Assembly: GCF_036010325.1 (NCBI RefSeq)
Contig: NZ_CP108549.1
Span: 6,882,001 to 6,946,000 of the forward strand
Direction: 5' to 3'
From: Streptomyces sp. NBC_01210
GTDB taxonomy: Bacteria; Actinomycetota; Actinomycetes; Streptomycetales; Streptomycetaceae
Length of the DNA stretch: 64,000 nt
Both the position numbers and the translations under genes were made by a program. A model generated the notes under the pieces. It had not been told where the DNA came from and ran no database searches. It was given only the letters and a program-made list of their open reading frames with translations. Within the stretch, counting starts at the first letter, position 1; each line of letters starts with the position of its first letter. Below, in pieces: positions 8,575 through 17,185 of this stretch.

Positions 8575-10131
8575 GTGTCGGCCAGCACATCCCGTACGCT
8601 CCCGCCGGAGATCGCCGAGTCCGAGTCTGTGATGGCGCTCATCGAGCGGGGAAAGGCTGATGGGCAGATCGCCGGCGATGACGTGCGTCGGGCCTTCGAG
8701 GCTGACCAGATTCCGCCAACCCAGTGGAAGAATGTTCTGCGCAGCCTCAACCAGATCCTCGAGGAAGAGGGTGTGACGCTGATGGTCAGTGCCGCGGAGT
8801 CGCCGAAGCGCGCCCGCAAGAGCGTCGCAGCGAAGAGCCCGGCAAAGCGCACCGCCACCAAGACCGTCGCGGCCAAGACCGCCACGGCGAAGAGCGTCGC
8901 GGCCACCGCGGCGTCGACGGCCGAGACCGCCGACGCCCCGGCCGACGAGGCTTCGGCGACAGCGCCTGCCAAGAAGGCGGCCGCCAAGAAGACGGCGGCC
9001 AAGAAGGCGGTGGCGAAGAAGACCGCCGCCAAGAAGACCGTGGCCAAGAAGACCGCGGGCAAGAAGAACGCCGACGAGGCCGCCGAGGGCGAAGAGCTGC
9101 TCGATGAGGCCCAGCCCGGTGGAAAGGGCGAGGAGGAAGAGGCCGAGGGCGAGAACAAGGGCTTCGTCCTCTCCGACGATGACGAGGACGACGCGCCTGC
9201 CCAGCAGGTCGCCGTCGCCGGCGCCACCGCGGACCCTGTCAAGGACTACCTCAAGCAGATCGGCAAGGTCCCGCTCCTCAACGCCGAGCAGGAGGTCGAG
9301 CTCGCCAAGCGCATCGAGGCGGGGCTGTTCGCCGAGGACAAGCTGGCGAACTCCGACAAGCTCGCGCCGAAGCTCAAGCGCGAGCTGGAGATCATCGCCG
9401 AGGACGGCCGCCGAGCCAAGAACCACCTGCTCGAGGCCAACCTCCGACTGGTCGTCTCGCTCGCCAAGCGTTACACCGGTCGCGGCATGCTCTTCCTGGA
9501 CCTGATCCAGGAGGGCAACCTCGGTCTGATCCGCGCGGTCGAGAAGTTCGACTACACCAAGGGCTACAAGTTCTCCACGTACGCCACCTGGTGGATCCGT
9601 CAGGCGATCACCCGAGCCATGGCCGACCAGGCCCGCACCATCCGTATCCCGGTGCACATGGTCGAGGTCATCAACAAGCTCGCGCGCGTGCAGCGCCAGA
9701 TGCTCCAGGACCTGGGCCGCGAGCCCACCCCGGAGGAGCTGGCCAAGGAACTCGACATGACCCCCGAGAAGGTCATCGAGGTCCAGAAGTACGGCCGCGA
9801 GCCGATCTCGCTGCACACCCCGCTCGGTGAGGACGGCGACAGCGAGTTCGGTGACCTGATCGAGGACTCCGAGGCGGTCGTGCCGGCCGACGCGGTCAGC
9901 TTCACGCTTCTGCAGGAGCAGCTGCACTCGGTGCTCGACACCCTGTCCGAGCGTGAGGCGGGCGTCGTCTCCATGCGCTTCGGTCTCACGGACGGCCAGC
10001 CGAAGACCCTGGACGAGATCGGCAAGGTCTACGGCGTGACGCGTGAGCGCATCCGTCAGATCGAGTCCAAGACCATGTCGAAGCTGCGTCACCCGTCGCG
10101 TTCGCAGGTTCTGCGCGACTACCTCGACTAG
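8575..10131 (+). CDS. hrdB: principal RNA polymerase sigma factor HrdB
   Basis: 518 residues, group 1 sigma-70 family. It contains a short region 1.1-like N-terminus, a long Ala/Lys-rich and then acidic segment (about residues 75-210) typical of Streptomyces HrdB, then region 1.2 ([20 protein letters not shown]), region 2 ([20 protein letters not shown], with [12 protein letters not shown]), region 3 and region 4.2 ([20 protein letters not shown]). The start is a GTG at 8575 with GAGAGG six bases upstream; this gives the known HrdB N-terminus, whereas the open frame extends upstream to 8416. It directs housekeeping transcription. A strong terminator follows. Confidence 0.98.
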   Translation: MSASTSRTLPPEIAESESVMALIERGKADGQIAGDDVRRAFEADQIPPTQWKNVLRSLNQILEEEGVTLMVSAAESPKRARKSVAAKSPAKRTATKTVAAKTATAKSVAATAASTAETADAPADEASATAPAKKAAAKKTAAKKAVAKKTAAKKTVAKKTAGKKNADEAAEGEELLDEAQPGGKGEEEEAEGENKGFVLSDDDEDDAPAQQVAVAGATADPVKDYLKQIGKVPLLNAEQEVELAKRIEAGLFAEDKLANSDKLAPKLKRELEIIAEDGRRAKNHLLEANLRLVVSLAKRYTGRGMLFLDLIQEGNLGLIRAVEKFDYTKGYKFSTYATWWIRQAITRAMADQARTIRIPVHMVEVINKLARVQRQMLQDLGREPTPEELAKELDMTPEKVIEVQKYGREPISLHTPLGEDGDSEFGDLIEDSEAVVPADAVSFTLLQEQLHSVLDTLSEREAGVVSMRFGLTDGQPKTLDEIGKVYGVTRERIRQIESKTMSKLRHPSRSQVLRDYLD

Positions 10132-10159
10132 GTCGTCACAGCAGTACGCGGTAGGTCGG

Positions 10160-10197
10160 CCGAGGGCCCGGATCCTGTTGGGGAACCGGGCCCTCGG
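10160..10197 (+). terminator. hrdB terminator
   Basis: A perfect 12-base stem (CCGAGGGCCCGG with CCGGGCCCTCGG) and a 14-base loop, starting 29 bases after the hrdB stop codon. Confidence 0.85.
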
Positions 10198-10272
10198 CGT
10201 GTGCGCGGGTGCGGGCGGCGGCGCCCTGGCTGACTCTGAGTGGACGGAATTCACCCAGAGTCAGGAGGCCGT

Positions 10273-11088
10273 ATGCGGCGACCCATCGTTCGAGCCCTGA
10301 TCATGGCGTCGGCCCTGATTGCAGCGGCGGCCGTGGCGCCGTTCACTTCGCCCCCTCTCGCGGCCGCTGACAGCGTGGTCATCGGCGGCTATCCGGCAAA
10401 GGCTGCCGACAGCCCGTGGGTGGTGGCGCTGTCCAGCCGTGACCGGTTCGGCGGAACGCGAGCAGGTCAGTTCTGCGGCGGTGTGGTGGTGTCGCCGACG
10501 AAGGTCATGACGGCCGCCCACTGCCTGAGCCGGACCGTACTCGGCGTAGCTGTGCGCGACGTGCGTGACCTGGCGGTCCTCGCCGGGCGCACGCAGCTGC
10601 TCGGCGCGGGAGGCAGGGAGATCCGGGTGAGCGACGCCCGGGTCGCGCCGACGTACAACTCGCAGACGAACAGCCCGGACGTGGCGGTGCTGACGCTGGC
10701 CGAGGCGCTGCCCGCCTCCCAGGTGATCCCCCTGGCCGGCGTCGGCGACCCGGCGTACGAGCCGGGTACGAGTGCCACCGTGTACGGCTGGGGCGATACG
10801 ACGGGGAACGCCAGCTACGCGTTCTCCTTGCGCGCCGCACGCGTGACGGTCCTGTCGGACGCTGTCTGTGGGCAGGCCTATCCAGGGGGCCTGGGCGGGA
10901 AGTATCTGAAGTCCACGATGCTCTGCGCCGGAGACCCGCAGGGCGGGCGCGACGCCTGTCAGGGGGACAGTGGAGGCCCGCTGGTGGCTCGCGGGCGGCT
11001 CATCGGACTGGTCTCCTGGGGCGGCGGCTGCGGCCGGGCCGACAGTCCCGGGGTGTACACGCGGATCTCGGCGGTGGGCCGTTCGTAG
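10273..11088 (+). CDS. secreted trypsin-like serine protease (S1 family)
   Basis: 271 residues. It begins with an RR-containing signal peptide and a hydrophobic stretch to about residue 32 (ending PLAAADS). A short or absent propeptide leads to VIGGYPAKAADSPWVVAL, the usual IVGG-type mature N-terminus. The catalytic triad is visible: His in TAAHC, Asp in SPDVAVLTL and Ser in GDSGGPL, with Asp in DACQGDSGG suggesting trypsin-like specificity for basic residues. Cys residues are placed for disulfides. AGGAGG lies just before the ATG at 10273. It stands alone between two terminators. Confidence 0.92.
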   Translation: MRRPIVRALIMASALIAAAAVAPFTSPPLAAADSVVIGGYPAKAADSPWVVALSSRDRFGGTRAGQFCGGVVVSPTKVMTAAHCLSRTVLGVAVRDVRDLAVLAGRTQLLGAGGREIRVSDARVAPTYNSQTNSPDVAVLTLAEALPASQVIPLAGVGDPAYEPGTSATVYGWGDTTGNASYAFSLRAARVTVLSDAVCGQAYPGGLGGKYLKSTMLCAGDPQGGRDACQGDSGGPLVARGRLIGLVSWGGGCGRADSPGVYTRISAVGRS

Positions 11089-11137
11089 GCCGCCTTCCGT
11101 CGGGATCGCCGACGCCGCGGCAGTCACGCTATGAGAG

Positions 11138-11174
11138 CGGGCGGCCGCCCCTGGTATTCAGGGGCGGCCGCCCG
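11138..11174. terminator. bidirectional terminator between convergent genes
   Basis: A perfect 16-base stem (CGGGCGGCCGCCCCTG with CAGGGGCGGCCGCCCG) and a 5-base loop GTATT. It lies between the protease gene and the convergent DUF7455 gene and can serve both. Confidence 0.9.
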
Positions 11175-11219
11175 TCAGCCGATCCTGGACCGGCCTTGGC
11201 TCGTCGTGGATGCGAGGTG

Positions 11220-11450
11220 TCAGTGTTCCTCTTCACCAACGCTGGCCGGCACGGCCGTCAGTCGGTCGGTCTCATCCTGTATTTCCGCGGCGATCTTCTT
11301 GAGTTCCGGCTCGAACTTGCGCCCGTGGTGGGCACAGAAGAGCAGTTCACCGCCGCTGCTCAGGACGACGCGCAGATAAGCCTGGGCGCCGCAGCGGTCG
11401 CAGCGGTCAGCGGCCGTCAGTGGGCTCGCGGGGGTCAGAACAGTAGTCAC
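11220..11450 (-). CDS. small zinc-ribbon protein, DUF7455 family
   Basis: 76 residues, a conserved actinobacterial small protein. Cys17 and Cys20 (CDRC), with Cys39 and His42 (CAHH), make a likely zinc knuckle. The remainder is a charged helix (FEPELKKIAAEIQDETDRL). The start is the ATG at 11450. Its function is unknown; its position next to hrdB and parE is, from memory, conserved in Streptomyces. It is divergent from parE across a 434-base gap. Confidence 0.85.
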   Translation of the reverse strand: MTTVLTPASPLTAADRCDRCGAQAYLRVVLSSGGELLFCAHHGRKFEPELKKIAAEIQDETDRLTAVPASVGEEEH

Positions 11451-11884
11451 GTCGCCTCTTCTCTAGCTCGACGAGCTGTCGTACCAGGGTCAACATCCAA
11501 CCAGGCCGAAAACGTTCCCGCTCGTGGCTTCTCCTGGAAACTTCTTTCCCAAGGTGGCTGTCTGCTGCCGGTTGGCGGCGAATGAGCCGTATTGCTTCGC
11601 TCTACGGATTTCGCGTTGCTTGTCTCTATCGGTCCTCCCGGCTGGGTTGCCGGTTGTTCATGAGGACGTGCCCGGAGCCTAAATGGTTCATGCCTGGAAG
11701 GGAACGTGATGTGCACGTCACTCCATCGAGGGATCGAACATGCATGCGAAGCTGGACTAGCATGAGAAATCAATAGGGTGGCGTTACATCGGCTCTACCA
11801 GGCCTCGGTACCCTCTGAGCGTCGACCGACGCCGGGCCCTTACCCCACTGGGCCACATCTCAAATTCAGCGAGGAGCGAACCGC
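11451..11884. other. intergenic region between DUF7455 and parE
   Basis: A 434-base gap with noticeably lower GC than its surroundings. It must hold the divergent promoters of the small zinc protein and of parE. No convincing gene is seen: a 64-codon frame at 11582-11776 has poor codon bias and no recognisable product. I could not place -10 and -35 boxes with confidence. Confidence 0.6.
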
Positions 11885-14002
11885 GTGACCGCCGAAACGT
11901 CCGCGCCGTCCACAGCGCTGCTGACAGCAGACCGTGACGGTTCCAACTACACAGCGCGGCACCTGCTCGTACTCGAGGGGCTCGAGGCGGTCCGCAAGCG
12001 CCCGGGCATGTACATCGGGTCCACCGACAGCCGCGGCCTGATGCACTGCCTCTGGGAGATCATCGACAACTCCGTGGACGAAGCCCTCGGCGGCCACTGC
12101 GACCACATCGAGGTGATCCTTCACGAGGACGGATCCGTCGAGGTCAAGGACAACGGCCGAGGCATCCCTGTCGATATCGAGCCCAAGACCGGGCTCTCCG
12201 GTGTCGAGGTCGTGATGACCAAGCTGCACGCCGGCGGAAAGTTCGGCGGCGGCTCGTACGCCGCGTCGGGCGGACTGCACGGCGTGGGCGCCTCCGTCGT
12301 CAACGCCCTCTCCGCGCGCCTCGACGTCGAGGTCGACCGCGGGAGCGCGACCCACCTGATCAGCTTCCGCCGCGGTGTCCCCGGCATCTTCACCGAGTCG
12401 GGACCCGACGCGCCCTTCGACCCGGGGAACGGGCTGCTCAAGGGCAAGCGGGTGCCCAAGACCCGCACCGGCACGCGCGTACGGTACTGGGCCGACCGGC
12501 AGATCTTCCTCAAGGACGCCAAGCTCTCACTGGACAACCTCCACCAGCGCGCCCGCCAGACCGCCTTCCTGGTGCCCGGTCTGACGATCGTGGTCCGGGA
12601 CGAGCGGGACCTGGAGGGTGCAGGCAAGAACGAGGAGATCTTCCGCTTCGACGGCGGCATCAGTGAGTTCTGCGAATACCTGGCCCAGGACAAGGCCGTC
12701 TGCGACGTGCAGCGCCTGACCGGGCAGGGCACCTTCAAGGAGACCGTCCCGGTCCTCGACGATCGCGGTCATATGACGCCCACCGAGGTCACCCGCGAGC
12801 TCGGCGTCGACATTGCCCTCCGCTGGGGCACGGGATACGACACCGCGGTCAAGTCCTTCGTCAACATCATCGCCACCCCCAAGGGCGGCACCCATGTGAC
12901 CGGCTTCGAACGCTCCATCACCAAGACGATGAACGAGGTACTGCGCTCGGCCAAGCTGCTGCGCGTCGCCGAGGACGACATCGTCAAGGACGACGCCCTG
13001 GAGGGTCTCACCGCGGTCGTCACGGTCCGGCTGGCGGAGCCGCAGTTCGAGGGCCAGACCAAGGAGGTGCTGGGCACCTCGGCGGCCAACAGGATCGTCG
13101 CCAACGTCGTCGCCAAGGAGCTCAAGGCGTTTCTGACCTCCACCAAGCGCGACGACAAGGCGCAGGCCCGTGCGGTGATGGAGAAGGCCGTTGCCGCCGC
13201 CCGTACGCGCATCGCGGCCCGTCAGCACAAGGACGCGCAGCGCCGTAAGACCGCGCTGGAGACCTCCTCGCTGCCGGCCAAGCTCGCCGACTGCCGCAGC
13301 GACGACGTGGAGCGCAGCGAGCTCTTCATCGTCGAGGGGGACTCCGCACTCGGCACCGCCAAGCTCGCGCGGAACAGCGAGTTCCAGGCGCTTCTGCCGA
13401 TCCGCGGCAAGATCCTGAACGTCCAGAAGGCGTCCGTCACGGACATGCTCAAGAACGCCGAGTGCGGCGCGATCATCCAGGTCATAGGAGCGGGGTCCGG
13501 GCGGACCTTCGACATCGACGCCGCCCGCTACGGCAAGATCGTCCTGCTGGTCGACGCCGACGTCGACGGCGCCCACATCCGCATCCTGCTGCTCACGCTC
13601 TTCCAGCGCTATATGCGGCCGATGGTGGAGGCGGGCCGGGTGTTCGCCGCCGTGCCGCCGCTGCACCGGATCGAGCTGGTCCAGCCCAAGAAGGGCCAGG
13701 ACAAGTACGTGTACACGTACTCCGACAGCGAGCTGCGGCAGACGCTGCTGGAGTTCCAGCGCAAGGGGGTCCGTTTCAAGGACTCCATCCAGCGCTACAA
13801 GGGCCTCGGCGAGATGGACGCCGACCAGCTGGCGGAGACCACGATGGACCCGCGCCACCGCACGCTGCGCCGGATCAACATCGGCGACCTGGACTCCTCC
13901 GAGGAGGTCTTCGACCTGCTGATGGGCAATGAGGTCGCGCCCCGCAAGGAGTTCATCACCAGCTCGGCGGCGACGCTGGACCGCTCGCGGATCGACGCCT
14001 GA
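11885..14002 (+). CDS. parE: DNA topoisomerase IV subunit B (ParE)
   Basis: 705 residues, type IIA topoisomerase ATPase subunit. The GHKL ATP-binding motifs are seen at the N-terminus (RKRPGMYIGS, EIIDNSVDEAL, DNGRGIPV and HGVGASVVNALS), and the TOPRIM motif follows in the C-terminal half (FIVEGDSALGTAK, with LVDADVDGAHI). It acts with ParC, encoded about 7.5 kb away on the opposite strand, to decatenate chromosomes. It is likely ParE rather than GyrB because it lies far from dnaA and close to the ParC gene, as in other Streptomyces. The start is a GTG at 11885 with GAGGAG upstream. Confidence 0.93.
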   Translation: MTAETSAPSTALLTADRDGSNYTARHLLVLEGLEAVRKRPGMYIGSTDSRGLMHCLWEIIDNSVDEALGGHCDHIEVILHEDGSVEVKDNGRGIPVDIEPKTGLSGVEVVMTKLHAGGKFGGGSYAASGGLHGVGASVVNALSARLDVEVDRGSATHLISFRRGVPGIFTESGPDAPFDPGNGLLKGKRVPKTRTGTRVRYWADRQIFLKDAKLSLDNLHQRARQTAFLVPGLTIVVRDERDLEGAGKNEEIFRFDGGISEFCEYLAQDKAVCDVQRLTGQGTFKETVPVLDDRGHMTPTEVTRELGVDIALRWGTGYDTAVKSFVNIIATPKGGTHVTGFERSITKTMNEVLRSAKLLRVAEDDIVKDDALEGLTAVVTVRLAEPQFEGQTKEVLGTSAANRIVANVVAKELKAFLTSTKRDDKAQARAVMEKAVAAARTRIAARQHKDAQRRKTALETSSLPAKLADCRSDDVERSELFIVEGDSALGTAKLARNSEFQALLPIRGKILNVQKASVTDMLKNAECGAIIQVIGAGSGRTFDIDAARYGKIVLLVDADVDGAHIRILLLTLFQRYMRPMVEAGRVFAAVPPLHRIELVQPKKGQDKYVYTYSDSELRQTLLEFQRKGVRFKDSIQRYKGLGEMDADQLAETTMDPRHRTLRRINIGDLDSSEEVFDLLMGNEVAPRKEFITSSAATLDRSRIDA

Positions 14003-14018
14003 CGGCGCCCCCGCCACC

Positions 14019-14047
14019 CAGGGGTGGAGCCGCAGGCTCCACTCCTG
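14019..14047 (+). terminator. parE terminator
   Basis: A 13-base stem (CAGGGGTGGAGCC with GGCTCCACTCCTG, one G-U pair) closed by a GCA loop, 16 bases after the parE stop. Confidence 0.8.
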
Positions 14048-14213
14048 GTCCGATCCCGGTTCCGGCTCCTACCGCGTGGGACTCGCGCAGCCAACCGGGA
14101 CAAGCATCACCTGATGGGGTGAAGACGGGCAGGAGAAGAGTCCGGGATCTTCCCGCTCTGTCCATCCTTGGGCATGCGAGCTGAAACGGTTCGCTGACAA
14201 GGAGAGCTGATCG

Positions 14214-14711
14214 GTGGAGAAGCAGGAAGGGCGGGACGCCGCTGCGGTGCGGCTCGACGACCCGTGGTACGACGCGCTGGCCTCCGGCTGGGGCGAGCTG
14301 GAAGGCACGGGCGCGCCCACGCCCGTCGTGCCGGACCCGCGCGCGAACCGGGGGAGTGCCGGACCGGGCGCGGCCGACATCTATCTGGAAGTGCAGCGCA
14401 GCGCCGCCTTCCAGGAGGTGCGCAGCCGCTACCGGAGGTTCGTCGGCCCCGCCGTTCTCGCCTTCCTCGTCTGGTACTTGGCGTATGTCGTCGCGGCCAC
14501 CACCGCTCCCGGCCTGATGGCCCGGCCGGTGGCGGGAGCGGTGAATGTGGCGATGGTCGCGGGCCTCGGACAGTTCCTCACCACCTTCCTGCTGACCTGG
14601 GCGTACGCACGCCATGCCCGGCTGCGAAGGGACCGCGCGGCCCTGGATCTGCGCTGGACCGTGTATGACCAGACGAGGGCACAGGAGACGGCACGAGGGA
14701 CCGAGCGTTGA
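14214..14711 (+). CDS. DUF485 membrane protein, partner of the SSS symporter
   Basis: 165 residues from a GTG at 14214 with AAGGAGAG upstream. An N-terminal soluble region of about 75 residues is followed by two membrane segments (starting VGPAVLAFLVWYLAYVV and VNVAMVAGLGQFLTTFLLTW) and a basic C-terminal helix, the standard DUF485/YjcH arrangement. In E. coli the homologue YjcH is encoded just before the acetate permease ActP. Here too the next gene is an SSS symporter, and the two overlap (TTGA), so translation is coupled. Confidence 0.88.
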   Translation: MEKQEGRDAAAVRLDDPWYDALASGWGELEGTGAPTPVVPDPRANRGSAGPGAADIYLEVQRSAAFQEVRSRYRRFVGPAVLAFLVWYLAYVVAATTAPGLMARPVAGAVNVAMVAGLGQFLTTFLLTWAYARHARLRRDRAALDLRWTVYDQTRAQETARGTER

Positions 14712-16300
14712 GCGACGACCACCAGACCCTGGCGCTGCTGCTGTTCAGCGCGTTCATCGCGGTCACTCTCGGCATCACCAGCTGGGTGGGCCACAACAGG
14801 CGTGGCTCGGCAGAGGAGTTCTACGTCGGCGGGCGGCTCTTCTCCCCCATGGAGAACGGGTTCGCCATCGCCGGCGACTACATGTCCGCCGCATCCTTCC
14901 TCGGGATCTCCGGCCTCATCGCCCTGTTCGGCTACGACGGGATGCTCTATTCCGTGGGCTTCCTGGTCGCCTGGCTGGTGGTTCTGTTCCTCGTTGCCGA
15001 ACTCGTGCGCAACTGCGGCCGGTTCACCCTCGCCGATGTCGTTGCCTCGAGGATGAGAGAGCGGCCCGTCCGTATCGCCGCGGGAACTTCTTCGGTCACC
15101 GTGTCCGTTCTCTATCTGGTGGCGCAGATGGTGGGAGCCGGGAGCCTGGTCGCGCTGCTGCTCGGCGGTACGAGCGAGGCCGCGCGCTCGTGGACCGTGA
15201 TCGGCGTGGGTGCCCTGATGGTGATCTATGTGTCGTTGGGAGGGATGCGAGCCACCACCTGGATCCAGATCGTGAAGGCCGTGCTGCTGATGGCGGGCGC
15301 GATCGTGATGACCGTGCTCGTACTGACGCGCTTCCACGGCGACTTCAACCAACTGCTCAACACCGCAGCCGAACGCAGCGGCCACGGCAAGGACTTCCTC
15401 TCGCCCGGCCTCAAGTACGGCGGGGACTGGACCGCGCGCCTCGACTTCATCAGCCTCGGACTGGCGCTGGTTCTGGGCACGGCCGGCCTGCCGCACATCC
15501 TGTCCCGCTTCTACACCGTGCCGACCGCGCGGGCCGCCCGCCGCTCGGTCGTCTGGTCGATCGGTCTCATCGGCAGCTTCTATCTGATGACGATCGTGCT
15601 CGGCTTCGGTGCTGCCGCGGTGGTCGGCACCGACGAGGTGCGGAAGTCGAACGCCGCAGGGAACACCGCGGTTCCGCTGCTCGCGCTGGACCTCGGCGGA
15701 GGAGCGGGATCCACTGGTGGCACCGTTCTCTTCGCGGTGGTCGCGGCCGTGGCCTTCGCGACGATCCTTGCCGTCGTTGCCGGAATCACCCTCGCCTCCT
15801 CCGCCTCCGTCGCCCACGATCTGTACGCCTCGCTCCGCCGACGCCACGCCAGACAGCACAGTGAGGTAGCGGTCGCCCGTCTTGCCGCGGCCGGTATCGG
15901 CTTGGCTGCCATCGCGCTCGGCCTGCTCGCCCGGGACCTGAACGTCGCGTTCCTGGTGGGCCTGGCCTTCGCGGTCGCCGCCTCCGCCAATCTGCCCGTA
16001 CTGCTCTACTCGCTGTTCTGGCGGAGCTTCACCACGCGTGGGGCGGTCTGGTCGGTGTACGGAGGGCTGGTCCCGGCCCTGCTCCTGGTGGTGCTTTCGC
16101 CGGTCGTCTCGGGCAGCCCAGAGGCGCTGTTCCCGGGCGTGGACTTTCATGTCTTCCCGCTGCAGAACCCCGGCCTGGTCTCCATCCCGCTGGGTTTCCT
16201 GGCGGGCTGGATCGGCACCGCCACCTCGGCGGAGCAGCCGGACGGGGCGAAGCACGCGGAGACGGAGGTGCGGGCGCTGACAGGTGCGGGAGCGGTGTGA
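14708..16300 (+). CDS. sodium:solute symporter (SSS family), acetate/monocarboxylate type
   Basis: 530 residues with about 13 hydrophobic segments. Family motifs include GGRLFSPMENGFAIAGDYMS, AASFLGISGLIALFGYDG and GTAGLPHILSRFYTVP. Together with the preceding DUF485 gene it resembles ActP/MctP-type acetate or short-chain monocarboxylate permeases; the exact substrate is inferred. The TTG start at 14708 overlaps the stop of the DUF485 gene. Convergent with it lies a CitA/CitB-type two-component pair that could control it. A repeat-rich stretch follows the stop. Confidence 0.88.
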   Translation: MSDDHQTLALLLFSAFIAVTLGITSWVGHNRRGSAEEFYVGGRLFSPMENGFAIAGDYMSAASFLGISGLIALFGYDGMLYSVGFLVAWLVVLFLVAELVRNCGRFTLADVVASRMRERPVRIAAGTSSVTVSVLYLVAQMVGAGSLVALLLGGTSEAARSWTVIGVGALMVIYVSLGGMRATTWIQIVKAVLLMAGAIVMTVLVLTRFHGDFNQLLNTAAERSGHGKDFLSPGLKYGGDWTARLDFISLGLALVLGTAGLPHILSRFYTVPTARAARRSVVWSIGLIGSFYLMTIVLGFGAAAVVGTDEVRKSNAAGNTAVPLLALDLGGGAGSTGGTVLFAVVAAVAFATILAVVAGITLASSASVAHDLYASLRRRHARQHSEVAVARLAAAGIGLAAIALGLLARDLNVAFLVGLAFAVAASANLPVLLYSLFWRSFTTRGAVWSVYGGLVPALLLVVLSPVVSGSPEALFPGVDFHVFPLQNPGLVSIPLGFLAGWIGTATSAEQPDGAKHAETEVRALTGAGAV

Positions 16301-16319
16301 GCCCGGGTACGCCTGGGGC

Positions 16320-16420
16320 CGTTTGTCCTCAATCGCCGGAAGGGCTTGAAGGTGGCCCGGACGGGCTTGAAGACGGCCGGGTGGGCTTGAAAGCTGGCCC
16401 GGACGGGCTTGATGTTGCGG
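16320..16420. repeat. degenerate tandem repeats between convergent genes
   Basis: Four imperfect copies of a unit near CCGGACGGGCTTGAAG, spaced 22 to 29 bases apart, between the symporter gene and the convergent response-regulator gene. Similar CGCCGGACGGGCTTGA elements are common in Streptomyces intergenic DNA (from memory). Short inverted segments (GGCCCGG and CCGGGTGGGC) are present, so it may also act as a terminator for both genes. Confidence 0.6.
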
Positions 16421-16438
16421 GCCGCAGTGGTTCAAGAA

Positions 16439-17155
16439 TCAGGCACGCGAGGACCACACGTAGCGGTGCTCCGGACGGCCGGTCTCGCCGTACTTGAGAC
16501 TGAGCCGCACTCTGCTTGTCCGCTCCAGCAGCTTCAGATAGCGCTGCGCGGTCTGCCGGCTCACGCCCGCCCGTTCTGCGATCTCCTGGGTGGAGAGCGG
16601 CCCCTCGGCGGTCAGCAGCACCTGGCGTACCAGCTCGGCGGTGGTCGGCGAGTGGCCCTTGGGCAGGTCGGGCGCGACGGAACCGGCCGACAGGGCCCCG
16701 AACATACGGTCCACCTCCGCCTGTTCCGCCTCGCCACCGCCCTCCAGAGTGCGGCGCAGCATGGAGTACGCCTCCAACTTGGTGCGCAGACCCGCGAAGT
16801 TGAACGGTTTCACCAGGTACTGCAGCGCGCCATGGCGCATCGCCGCCTGGACGGTGGCGACATCACGCGCCGCTGTCACCATGATCACGTCGGTCTGGTG
16901 GCCGAGCCGACGCAGCTCCCGTACGACCGCAAGACCGTTCCCGTCCGGCAGATAGTGGTCGAGCAGGATCAGATCCACCGGCCTGTCGGCGATCCGGGCG
17001 AGCGCCTCGGCGGCCGAGTGCGCCGTCGCGGAGACCCGGAAGCCCGGCACTTTGGACACATAGGCCGCGTTGATCTCCGCGACCCGGACGTCGTCGTCCA
17101 CCACCAATACGTCGATCAGGTCCTTGGCCGGCTGTTCGGCACGTCCCTCGGTCAT
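16439..17155 (-). CDS. response regulator, CitB/DpiA/DctR type
   Basis: 238 residues. The N-terminal receiver domain has acidic residues DDD near 20-22, the phosphoacceptor Asp66 (LILLDHYLP) and Lys in LVKPFNF. The C-terminal part carries a helix-turn-helix (STQEIAERAGVSRQTAQRYL, then KLLERT), as in the CitB/DpiA family that responds to di- and tricarboxylates. The start is the ATG at 17155, preceded by GAGGGGG. A 17-base tandem duplication separates it from the kinase stop codon, creating a 6-codon bridge frame. The likely target is a transport operon, possibly the convergent symporter. Confidence 0.92.
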   Translation of the reverse strand: MTEGRAEQPAKDLIDVLVVDDDVRVAEINAAYVSKVPGFRVSATAHSAAEALARIADRPVDLILLDHYLPDGNGLAVVRELRRLGHQTDVIMVTAARDVATVQAAMRHGALQYLVKPFNFAGLRTKLEAYSMLRRTLEGGGEAEQAEVDRMFGALSAGSVAPDLPKGHSPTTAELVRQVLLTAEGPLSTQEIAERAGVSRQTAQRYLKLLERTSRVRLSLKYGETGRPEHRYVWSSRA

Positions 17156-17185
17156 CGCGCCCCCTCGGTCATCGCGCCCCCTCGG
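17147..17185. repeat. 17-bp tandem duplication at the kinase/regulator junction
   Basis: Two exact copies of a 17-base unit (CTCGGTCATCGCGCCCC on the plus strand), plus the first 5 bases of a third. On the minus strand each copy carries a ribosome binding site (GAGGGGG) and an ATGA. The first ATGA (ATG at 17172) overlaps the kinase stop; the second (ATG at 17155) starts the response regulator. Between them lies a 6-codon frame, MTEGAR then stop. Confidence 0.9.

Noticed and set aside
8527..10254. A 575-codon frame antisense to hrdB
   Set aside because: Leu/Gly/Asp-rich shadow produced by third-position GC bias of hrdB; no start signals.
11582..11776. A 64-codon frame in the gap before parE
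   Set aside because: Low third-position GC, no ribosome binding site, and no recognisable product.
11885..14002. Calling this gene gyrB
   Set aside because: The expected gyrB neighbours (dnaA, dnaN, recF, gyrA) are absent, and the A-subunit gene nearby lacks a clear GyrA box; topoisomerase IV fits better.
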